A stretch of DNA of 17,144 nt from assembly GCA_025458545.1 (NCBI GenBank), contig JALOSH010000017.1, positions 1 through 17,144 of the forward strand. The letters run 5' to 3'. The notes under the pieces were generated by a model. That model saw only the letters and a program-made list of their open reading frames with translations. It did no database searches and had not been told where the DNA came from. Made by a program: the position numbers and the translations under genes. Below, one piece after another: positions 5,936 to 15,739 of the stretch. This stretch comes from Hydrogenophaga sp. (GTDB lineage: Bacteria > Pseudomonadota > Gammaproteobacteria > Burkholderiales > Burkholderiaceae). Numbering within the stretch: position 1 is the stretch's first letter; each line of letters starts with the position of its first letter.

Positions 5936-6406
5936 ATGCAGGTACAGCTCAAGGTCAATGGCAAGCCAGCGTCGGTGGACATACCCCCCAACACACTGCT
6001 CGTTCAGGTGCTGCGTGAGCACCTCAAACTCACCGGGACCCACGTGGGTTGCGACACCGCCCAATGTGGTGCCTGTACCGTCATCAAGGACGGGCGGGCC
6101 ATCAAGTCGTGCAACGTGCTGGCCGTCCAGGTGAGTGGCTCGGAGATCACCACCATCGAAGGGCTGTCCAAGTCCGACGGCACCATGCACCCCATGCAGG
6201 CGGCCTTCAAGGAGTGCCACGGCCTGCAGTGCGGCTATTGCACCCCGGGCATGGTGCTGAGCGCGGTGGACATCTGCACCCATCACCCCAAGGCCAGCAG
6301 CGGCGAGATCCGCGAACTGCTGGAAGGCAACCTGTGCCGCTGCACCGGTTACCAGAACATCGTCAAGGCCGTGGTCAAGGGCCAGGCCGACATGGCTTCG
6401 TCCTAA
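5936..6406 (+). CDS. coxS: Molybdenum hydroxylase small subunit with two [2Fe-2S] clusters (CoxS-like)
   Basis: This encodes 156 residues from the ATG at 5936, preceded by AGGAGA (5925-5930) at 5-nt spacing; an upstream in-frame ATG at 5888 lacks this support. The plant-type [2Fe-2S] ligands are Cys39, Cys44, Cys47 and Cys59 (CDTAQCGAC...SC). The helical C-terminal domain binds the second cluster through Cys99, Cys102 (CGYC) and Cys134, Cys136 (CRCTGY). It carries electrons from the molybdenum centre in the large subunit to the FAD of the medium subunit. It is the first gene of the operon, 12 bp before the large-subunit gene. The symbol follows the cox family naming; with a form II large subunit the actual substrate is probably not CO. 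Length and motifs are entirely normal. Confidence 0.93.
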   Translation: MQVQLKVNGKPASVDIPPNTLLVQVLREHLKLTGTHVGCDTAQCGACTVIKDGRAIKSCNVLAVQVSGSEITTIEGLSKSDGTMHPMQAAFKECHGLQCGYCTPGMVLSAVDICTHHPKASSGEIRELLEGNLCRCTGYQNIVKAVVKGQADMASS

Positions 6407-6418
6407 GGAGAAATAGAC

Positions 6419-8791
<2,373 letters not shown>

Positions 8792-8806
8792 ACCGAGGAG
8801 CACACC

Positions 8807-9598
8807 ATGTACGCATTCACATTCGACAAGCCCTCTTCCCTGGCCGACGCCAGCAAGGCAGCTGCTGGTGGCGCCAAGCCCCTGGCCGGTGGCCAGACGC
8901 TGTTGGCTTCGATGAAGCTGCGCCTGTCCGAACCCGGCTCGCTGGTCGATCTCGGCGGCATCAAGGAACTGGCCGGCATCAAGCGCGAAGGCAACGCCCT
9001 GGTGATCGGCGCAATGACGCGCCACATCGATGTGGCCAACAGCGCCGAGGTCAAGGCCACGATCCCCGGTCTGGCCGATCTGGCGGCCCACATCGGCGAC
9101 AAGCAGGTGCGCGCCATGGGGACGATGGGTGGCTCGGTCGCCAACAACGACCCCGCCGCCTGCTACCCGAGCGCGGTGCTGGCGCTGGGTGCGACGGTGC
9201 ACACCACGCAACGGAAGATTGCTGCAGACGACTTCTTCCAGGGCATGTTCACCACCGCCCTGAACGAGGGTGAGCTCATCACCGCCATCAGCTTCCCGAT
9301 CCCGAAGAAGTCGATTTACATGAAGTTCAACCAGCCTGCCTCGCGCTTCGCCATGACCGGCGTGTACCTGGCCGTGACCGACGGCGGTGTGCGTGTGGCC
9401 GTCACCGGCGCGGGCAATGGCGGCGTGTTCCGCCACAGCGGCCTGGAAGACGCGCTCAACCAGAGCTTCACGCCCCAGGCGGCTGCGGCCGTGAAGATCG
9501 ATGCCAGCGACCTGAACGCCGACATCCACGCCAGCGCCGCTTACCGGGCCAACCTCATCAGTGTGCTGACCCAGCGAGCGGTGACCCAACTGAGCTGA
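8807..9598 (+). CDS. coxM: Molybdenum hydroxylase medium subunit, FAD-binding (CoxM-like)
   Basis: This encodes 263 residues, slightly short of the usual 280-290, from an ATG with GAGGAG upstream. The two FAD-binding motifs of the family are AGGQTLL (27-33) and TMGGSVANNDPAACYP (106-121), the counterpart of TIGGNIAHADPA. The C-terminal CO-dehydrogenase flavoprotein domain follows from about residue 155. The protein takes electrons from the two [2Fe-2S] clusters of the small subunit and passes them to quinone or another acceptor. It is the third gene after the small and large subunits and is closed by an intrinsic terminator 23 bp past its stop. The symbol is by family; the enzyme is probably not a CO dehydrogenase. 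Confidence 0.92.
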   Translation: MYAFTFDKPSSLADASKAAAGGAKPLAGGQTLLASMKLRLSEPGSLVDLGGIKELAGIKREGNALVIGAMTRHIDVANSAEVKATIPGLADLAAHIGDKQVRAMGTMGGSVANNDPAACYPSAVLALGATVHTTQRKIAADDFFQGMFTTALNEGELITAISFPIPKKSIYMKFNQPASRFAMTGVYLAVTDGGVRVAVTGAGNGGVFRHSGLEDALNQSFTPQAAAAVKIDASDLNADIHASAAYRANLISVLTQRAVTQLS

Positions 9599-9620
9599 AG
9601 CACCGGCGGCCCGTCGCAGC

Positions 9621-9653
9621 AGGCCCCGAGTTGCCAGACCCGGGGCCTTTTTT
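9621..9653 (+). terminator. Strong rho-independent terminator after the structural genes
   Basis: AGGCCCCG (9621-9628) and CGGGGCCT (9641-9648) form an 8-bp GC-rich stem with a 12-nt loop, followed directly by a run of T (six in total, ending at 9653). It separates the three enzyme subunit genes from the downstream maturation genes on the same strand, so the latter depend on read-through or their own promoter. Confidence 0.85.
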
Positions 9654-9688
9654 CTTCAGCGACTCACAGCACCACACAGCTCACATCC

Positions 9689-10762
<1,074 letters not shown>

Positions 10763-10772
10763 TCGAAACGCC

Positions 10773-11957
10773 ATGCAACTCGGAGACGCCCGCACCGGCA
10801 AGCTGGCCGACAACATCACCGGCTTTGGCCGCGCGCTGCGCCGCGCCGGTGTGCGGGTGGACAGCTCGCGCATCGCGCTCGCCACCGAGGCAGCGCTCGC
10901 CGTGGGTCTGGACCACAAGCAAGACGTGAGCGCGGCCATGGAGTCTGTGCTGGTCAGCCGCGAGCAGGACCGGCTGGTGTTCCGCGAGCTGTTCGACGTC
11001 TACTTCCGCAACCCCGAAATCGCGCAAAAGCTGCTCTCGCAATTGCTGCCCAGCGCCGAAGGCAAGGCCGAACCCAGCAAGCGCCGCCCACGCGTGCGCG
11101 AAGCCTTGTCGCCGCAGAAAGCCTTTGGTCACCAGGCCAAGCCCAAGCAGGAAGACCAGAAAGTGGACTTCGACGCGGCCATGACCGCGAGCGACCTGCA
11201 GCGCCTGAAACACGCCGACTTCAACGCACTCTCGGGCACCGAGTACCGCTTGGTCGAGCGGCTGGCGCGCGACATCCGCCTGCCACTGCCGACCTTTGCC
11301 TCCCGCCGCATGCGCCCGGGCGCGGGTGGTTCGCAACTGCACTGGCCGGGCATGCTGCGCCGCGCTGTTCGCAATGGCGGCGAACTGATGGACCTGCCAC
11401 GGCTGGAGCGGCGCGAGCAAGCGCTGCCGCTGCTGGTGCTGGTGGACGTGTCGGGTTCGATGGAGCGCTACACGCGGCTGCTGCTCGCCTTCCTGCACGC
11501 GGCCACGCGCCAGCACCGCCGCCGCGACGTGTTCGCTTTCGGCACCCGGCTCACCGACCTCACGCCCGCCTTCCGCCTGGGCGACACCGACGAGATGCTG
11601 GCCCACGCCGGCCAGGCGATCGAAGACTTTGCCGGTGGCACCCAGTTGGGCGGTGCCTTGCAGACGCTGCGCCACGAACATGCGCGTCGCCTGGTGGGAC
11701 GCCGCACGCTGGTGCTGATCGTCACCGACGGGCTGGACACCGGCGAACCGAAGGAACTCGGCGAAGCGCTGGACTGGCTGCGCCGCCGCTGCCGCCGCCT
11801 GCTCTGGCTCAATCCCCTGCTGCGCTTTGACGGCTATGCGCCCGTGGCGCGCGGCGCCGCCGAACTGCACCGCCATGCCCACGGGATGCTGGCGGTGCAC
11901 AACCTGAGCAAGCTCGAGGACCTGGCCAGCAGCCTGGCGGCCCTGCTCAAGCGTTGA
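10773..11957 (+). CDS. coxE: VWA-domain maturation protein (CoxE-like)
   Basis: This encodes 394 residues from the ATG at 10773, 10 bp after coxD; the same frame is open further upstream, but only within coxD. The C-terminal von Willebrand A domain has a complete metal-ion-dependent adhesion site: DVSGSM (225-230), Thr290 in GGTQLGG and Asp319 in VTDG (317-320). The N-terminal 200 residues are helical and charged, with a basic stretch around SKRRPRVREA. CoxE pairs with the CoxD ATPase, as other MoxR-VWA pairs do, and is thought to contact the enzyme during metal-centre assembly; both are cytosolic or bound at the membrane through CoxG. Normal length and intact motifs suggest that the partner of the altered CoxD is still under selection. 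CoxG follows after 32 bp. Confidence 0.92.
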   Translation: MQLGDARTGKLADNITGFGRALRRAGVRVDSSRIALATEAALAVGLDHKQDVSAAMESVLVSREQDRLVFRELFDVYFRNPEIAQKLLSQLLPSAEGKAEPSKRRPRVREALSPQKAFGHQAKPKQEDQKVDFDAAMTASDLQRLKHADFNALSGTEYRLVERLARDIRLPLPTFASRRMRPGAGGSQLHWPGMLRRAVRNGGELMDLPRLERREQALPLLVLVDVSGSMERYTRLLLAFLHAATRQHRRRDVFAFGTRLTDLTPAFRLGDTDEMLAHAGQAIEDFAGGTQLGGALQTLRHEHARRLVGRRTLVLIVTDGLDTGEPKELGEALDWLRRRCRRLLWLNPLLRFDGYAPVARGAAELHRHAHGMLAVHNLSKLEDLASSLAALLKR

Positions 11958-11989
11958 ATCTCAACACCACAACACAACAGGAAAACACC

Positions 11990-12586
11990 ATGGACATGCA
12001 AGGCAACCGATCGCTCGCCATCACCCAGCAACAGGCTTGGGACGCGCTCAATGACCCCGCGGTGCTCAAGGCCTGCATCCCCGGCTGCGACAAGGTGGAG
12101 GCGACCGACGAGAACCAGTACGCCGTGGGCATGGCGCTCAAGATCGGTCCGGTCTCGGCCAAGTTCGCCGGCAAGATCCTGCTCAGTGACATCGTTGCGC
12201 CCACGTCGTACAAGATCAATTTCGAGGGCCAGGGCGGCGTCGCTGGATTCGGCAAAGGCGCGGCCGAGGTCAAACTCACGCCACAAGGCACCGGCTGCGA
12301 GCTGGACTACACGGTGCACGCCACCGTGGGCGGCAAGATCGCGCAGCTCGGCCAGCGCCTGATCGACGGCACGGCCAAGGCCATGTCGGAAGACTTCTTC
12401 AAACGCTTCGACGAAGCCATGCAGCAAGCCCACCCCGAAGCCTATGCCGCGCGCGACGCCGCCACGGCCGCGGCCAACGCGGGTGCGCCAGTGGCGGCGC
12501 CCTCGCCCAGCGGAGCAGGCGTGCCGATCTGGGTCTGGGTGGCCGGTGCCGCTGCCGTGGCCGTGATCTGGTGGCTCAGCCGCTGA
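11990..12586 (+). CDS. coxG: CoxG-like SRPBCC protein with a C-terminal membrane anchor
   Basis: This encodes 198 residues from the ATG at 11990, with AGGAAAA (11979-11985) just upstream; a TTG start at 11954 overlapping the coxE stop is less likely. Residues 1-145 match the SRPBCC/START-like fold of the CoxG family (LNDPAVLKACIPGCDKVE, then YTVHATVGGKIAQLGQRLID). A low-complexity Ala/Pro/Ser linker (about 155-177) follows. The C-terminal hydrophobic helix (178-196, VPIWVWVAGAAAVAVIWW) ends in SR, so the domain faces the cytoplasm. CoxG has been proposed to tether the hydroxylase or its maturation partners to the membrane, and in mycobacteria to deliver quinone to the enzyme. Its presence supports quinone as electron acceptor here, by inference. 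Confidence 0.92.
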   Translation: MDMQGNRSLAITQQQAWDALNDPAVLKACIPGCDKVEATDENQYAVGMALKIGPVSAKFAGKILLSDIVAPTSYKINFEGQGGVAGFGKGAAEVKLTPQGTGCELDYTVHATVGGKIAQLGQRLIDGTAKAMSEDFFKRFDEAMQQAHPEAYAARDAATAAANAGAPVAAPSPSGAGVPIWVWVAGAAAVAVIWWLSR

Positions 12587-12632
12587 TGGGCTGAGGCATC
12601 AGACCGCACCAGACCTGTTCCGGAGACAACAC

Positions 12633-13718
12633 ATGGAAAACCTCGACCTCACCGTGCTGCGCAAGCTGCTGCAATGGCGGCGTGACGGGCAACGGGCGCT
12701 GCTGGCCACGGTGGTGCGCACTTGGGGCTCGTCACCGCGCCCGGTGGGCTCGATCATGGCGCTGTGCGAGACCGGCGCTGTGGTGGGTTCGGTCTCGGGT
12801 GGCTGCATCGAAGACGACCTGATCTACCGCTACAGCCGGGCCAACGCGTCGGGCGCGGGCGCTCTAGCCGACAGCGGCATCACGCACGACATCCCCAGCG
12901 GCCCGCCCGAGCGGGTGAAGTACGGCGTCAGCGCTGACGAGGCTCACCGCTTTGGCCTGCCGTGCGGTGGCACCCTGGAGCTCCTGCTCGAATTCAATCC
13001 CGACACCGATCTGCTGCAGACGCTGGTGCAGACCCTGACCGAAGGCCGCCTGGTGGAGCGACACACGGAGATCGCCACGGGCCAAGTGCAACTGCACCCG
13101 TGCGACAAACCTGCTGGCCTGAGCGACGATGGCATCTGGCTGCGCAACAGTTTCGGCCCCGAATACCGCATGCTGCTCATTGGCGCTGGCCAGTTGGCCG
13201 AGTACCTCTCGACCATGGCCCAGTTCTGCGGCTTCTCGGTCACGGTGTGCGATCCGCGCGAGGAGTACCGCGGCGGTTGGGCGGTGACCGGCGTGTCGCT
13301 GTTCAGCGGCATGCCCGACGACGTGGTGCGTGAATTCCAGGTGGACCGCCGCACCTGCGTGATCGCGCTCACCCACGATCCCAAGCTCGACGACCTGGCG
13401 CTGCTCGAAGCGCTGGGCAGTGAAGCGTTCTACGTCGGGGCCATCGGCTCGCGGCGCAACAACGAAGCGCGCCGCGCCCGCATGATCGAACACTTCGAAC
13501 AGACCGAAGACAGCCTGGCCCCGCTGCGCGGCCCCATCGGCATCTACATCGGCAGCAAGATGCCGTCCGAGATCGCCGTCAGCATCATGGCCGAGGTACT
13601 GGCCGTGAAGAACGGCGTGACGCTGCCGCGCGATGCCCAGGTCGGCCCGGCCAAGAACGCCGTGTCGGCCTCGCTGGCCAGCGGACCGGTGTGTGCCAGT
13701 GCCGTCCGCACCACGTGA
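12633..13718 (+). CDS. XdhC/CoxI-family molybdenum cofactor maturation protein
   Basis: This encodes 361 residues from the ATG at 12633, with CGGAGA about 7 nt upstream. It has two domains: an N-terminal XdhC/CoxI domain (TWGSSPRPVGS at 31-40 and SGGCIE at 55-60, plus CGGT at 111-114), and a C-terminal Rossmann domain starting at RMLLIGAGQLAE (179-190) with VGAIGSRR further on. XdhC proteins bind the pterin cofactor, help add the terminal sulfido ligand and insert the cofactor into xanthine-oxidase-family enzymes. The Cys residues in GGCIE and CGGT are typical of the family. The last 25-30 residues (Ala/Ser/Val-rich) look like a loose tail. The gene overlaps the start of the nucleotidyltransferase gene, which suggests coupling. 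It could equally be named coxF or coxI, so no symbol is given. Confidence 0.92.
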   Translation: MENLDLTVLRKLLQWRRDGQRALLATVVRTWGSSPRPVGSIMALCETGAVVGSVSGGCIEDDLIYRYSRANASGAGALADSGITHDIPSGPPERVKYGVSADEAHRFGLPCGGTLELLLEFNPDTDLLQTLVQTLTEGRLVERHTEIATGQVQLHPCDKPAGLSDDGIWLRNSFGPEYRMLLIGAGQLAEYLSTMAQFCGFSVTVCDPREEYRGGWAVTGVSLFSGMPDDVVREFQVDRRTCVIALTHDPKLDDLALLEALGSEAFYVGAIGSRRNNEARRARMIEHFEQTEDSLAPLRGPIGIYIGSKMPSEIAVSIMAEVLAVKNGVTLPRDAQVGPAKNAVSASLASGPVCASAVRTT

Positions 13719-14361
13719 GACGCCCCAGGCCCAAGGCCTGGGTGTGGTCATCCTGGCGGCTGGCGCCGGGTCGCGCATGGGAGGCAGGCCCAAATGCCTG
13801 ATCCGGGTCGACGGCCAGACCCTGCTGATGCGCCTGCTGGGCGCTCTGACCCAACTGCAACCGCGGTCGGTGGTGCTGGTGCTCGGTCATCACGCCACGG
13901 CCATTGAGCGCGCGCTGACAGCGGACAACCCCCAGATCCAGCCGGAGACGCTGGTCAACCCGGAGCCGGGGGACGATCCGGCCTCCTCCCTCAGGCTGGG
14001 CCTGCAGGCCCTCCCGGCAGACACCGGGACCGTGATGGTGCTGCTGGCCGACCAACCCTTGCTGAACACCCGAGACCTGGAGGAGGTCTTGCAGGCCTTC
14101 ACGCAGCGGCCGGTGAGGCGCAGGGTGCTGTGCCCCATGGTGGACAGCACGCCCGGCCACCCGGTGTTGCTGGAGATGGGCGTGGCACATGACTTGTTGA
14201 CCGAGGCCGGTGTGGGCCTGAAGCAATGGCGTCTGCGCCACCCTGCAACGGTCGAGCCCTGGAACACCACCAACACGCATTACATCCGCGATGTCGACAC
14301 CCCTTCTCAGCTGGAATCACTGCAGCAAGAAATGGGCGGACGCTGGGAAATGCCTGAATGA
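13693..14361 (+). CDS. MobA/MocA-like nucleotidyltransferase, probably for Mo-pterin cytosine dinucleotide
   Basis: The open frame begins at ATG 13633, but that would overlap the XdhC gene by 86 nt. GTG at 13693 (222 residues) or GTG at 13699 leaves an overlap of 20-26 nt and keeps the whole catalytic domain; GTG 13744 is also possible. No start has a good ribosome-binding site. The nucleotide-binding signature VVILAAGAGSRMGGRPK lies near the N-terminus and the metal-binding LADQPLL at 14044-14064. Members next to XdhC and xanthine-oxidase-family genes are usually MocA-like CTP:molybdopterin cytidylyltransferases, which would match the dinucleotide cofactor of this enzyme class. GTP specificity (MobA) is not excluded. 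It is the last gene of the maturation set, 97 bp before the regulator. Confidence 0.88.
   Translation: MPVPSAPRETPQAQGLGVVILAAGAGSRMGGRPKCLIRVDGQTLLMRLLGALTQLQPRSVVLVLGHHATAIERALTADNPQIQPETLVNPEPGDDPASSLRLGLQALPADTGTVMVLLADQPLLNTRDLEEVLQAFTQRPVRRRVLCPMVDSTPGHPVLLEMGVAHDLLTEAGVGLKQWRLRHPATVEPWNTTNTHYIRDVDTPSQLESLQQEMGGRWEMPE
13724..13742. other. Perfect hairpin at the XdhC/MocA-like gene junction
   Basis: CCCAGGCC (13724-13731) and GGCCTGGG (13735-13742) form an 8-bp GC-rich stem with a 3-nt loop, beginning 5 nt after the xdhC-family stop and inside the early codons of the nucleotidyltransferase gene. It could slow ribosomes or tune coupling between the two genes. No T tract follows, so it is not a terminator. 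Confidence 0.45.
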
Positions 14362-14458
14362 CCGAAAGCACCTTGCAAGGGCACCGGGCCACCCCCGGGA
14401 TAACCCCAAGCTTTCGCCCGCTGCCCGATCGATCCGCTGCCGGTGAAACGCTGGTTAA

Positions 14459-15655
14459 ATGCGCATTGGTCCCGCACTCGCCAAGCCTTCGCCAGCGTCC
14501 CGCTGGCCCAACCGGACTTTTCGTGTGATCCAACAGACATCGACCCAAGTCGGCAGCGCGCAGCGCCTGGCCCTGATCGAAAGGGCACGGCACGCGGTGC
14601 TGATGTTCGGTGAACCTGGCAGCAGCGCCTGGGTGGCGCCGACCATCGAACGTTCGTGGCGGCGCTGTCTCGCCATGGGCCATCAGCCGCAGCAACGGGT
14701 GAGCTTCGAGGCCGTGTCAGCCACCGCGATGCACCACAGCCTGGAGGCCAGCCGGCCGCTGCTGCAGGCTGCCGCACCGGTGATCCGTGCCCTCACGCGC
14801 ACGATGCAGAACACGCGCTACTTCGCCATCCTGACGGATGCAAACGGCACGGTGATCGAGGTGAAGGGTCCGGTCGACCACCACAACCCACACGCAGCGG
14901 CCATTGCGCGCCTGGGTCTGAATCTCTCCGAGTCTGCCGTGGGCACCACGGCGATCGGCACCACGCTGATCGAGCAGCAGTCGGTGTGGCTGCACCGGGG
15001 CGAACATTTTTTCAACGACACCGGGGTCTTCAGTTGCGCTGGCGCGCCAATCTGGGGACCCGACGGCCAGTGCGTGGGCATGCTCGACCTCACCGGGGTG
15101 GACGTGCCGGAACAACCGGCGCTCAAGCACCTGGTCACGCAGTCGGCCCGCAGCATAGAAAACGCCCTCACCCTGGCTCAGCCGCACCGCCTGATGCTGC
15201 GCATCAACTGGCCGGGTCGCGTGCTCGGGGGCGACAGCGACGGCCTGGTCGGCCTCGACGAAGACGGGGGCATCACCGGCATGAACCGCGCCGCCTCCGA
15301 AATGCTCAGCATGATGGCTGCCGATGCGGGCAGCCACTGCAGCAGCGTGTTTGCGCTACCCCCTGAGGCGCTGTTCGACGCCGCCACCGCCCACCGGGGC
15401 GCGATGGAGGTGCCGCTCTGGTCGGGCCTCCGGCTGCAGGTGCTGTCGCAACCGAACATGGACAGCAAAGGCCATGCGACAGGTGGCGGCTGCGCCGGGC
15501 ACAGCGTGCCCTTGAAAGACATCGAGACGGCTCTTATCCGCAAAGCTGTTGAAGACGCCCGGGGCAACGTCATGAAAGCAGCGCTCGCGCTCGGCATCAG
15601 CCGGGCCACGGTGTACCGCAAGCTTGGCACCTCGCGAAAAAAAGACGATCTGTGA
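14459..15655 (+). CDS. GAF-domain regulator with Fis-type HTH, lacking the AAA+ module
   Basis: This encodes 398 residues from the ATG at 14459; a GTG at 14525 is an alternative, and neither has a clear ribosome-binding site. The N-terminal part up to about residue 215 resembles the sensory region of AcoR-type activators (PTIERSWRRCLAMGHQPQQR, then a GAF-like domain with TRYFAILTDANGTVIEV and ESAVGTTAIGTTL). A PAS-like segment follows (GLVGLDEDGGITGMNRAA). The C-terminus is a Fis-type helix-turn-helix (DIETALIRKAVEDARGNVMK... ISRATVYRKL). AcoR relatives are about 600-670 residues and have a central AAA+ sigma54-contacting domain; here there is no Walker A or GAFTGA motif, only a short linker. 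It should therefore act with sigma70 polymerase or as a repressor. Lying directly after the hydroxylase genes, it is the likely controller of one or both divergent operons. Confidence 0.87.
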   Translation: MRIGPALAKPSPASRWPNRTFRVIQQTSTQVGSAQRLALIERARHAVLMFGEPGSSAWVAPTIERSWRRCLAMGHQPQQRVSFEAVSATAMHHSLEASRPLLQAAAPVIRALTRTMQNTRYFAILTDANGTVIEVKGPVDHHNPHAAAIARLGLNLSESAVGTTAIGTTLIEQQSVWLHRGEHFFNDTGVFSCAGAPIWGPDGQCVGMLDLTGVDVPEQPALKHLVTQSARSIENALTLAQPHRLMLRINWPGRVLGGDSDGLVGLDEDGGITGMNRAASEMLSMMAADAGSHCSSVFALPPEALFDAATAHRGAMEVPLWSGLRLQVLSQPNMDSKGHATGGGCAGHSVPLKDIETALIRKAVEDARGNVMKAALALGISRATVYRKLGTSRKKDDL

Positions 15656-15685
15656 TCGGCTGAATGGACTCTGCACCAACAGCAG

Positions 15686-15718
15686 CAGGCTGGTGGACAA
15701 ACTCGCCCTCCCAGCCTG
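15686..15718. terminator. Inverted repeat between convergent genes, possible bidirectional terminator
   Basis: CAGGCTGG (15686-15693) and CCAGCCTG (15711-15718) are perfect 8-bp arms around a 17-nt loop. They lie in the 84-bp gap between the converging regulator and receptor genes, which is where terminators belong. Neither side has a T run, so intrinsic termination would be weak and a Rho-dependent end is also possible. Confidence 0.35.
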
Positions 15719-15739
15719 ACCCAACGGTGCGATGCAGCT

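Noticed and set aside
5728..6018. 96-codon frame in the divergent region running into the small-subunit gene
   Set aside because: It overlaps the 5' end of the hydroxylase small-subunit gene in another frame, has no ribosome-binding site, and its product shows no features of a known protein.
14362..14458. Terminator or promoter in the gap between the nucleotidyltransferase and regulator genes
   Set aside because: The short CCGGG/CCCGG complementarity is weak with no T tract, and no convincing -35/-10 pair was seen.
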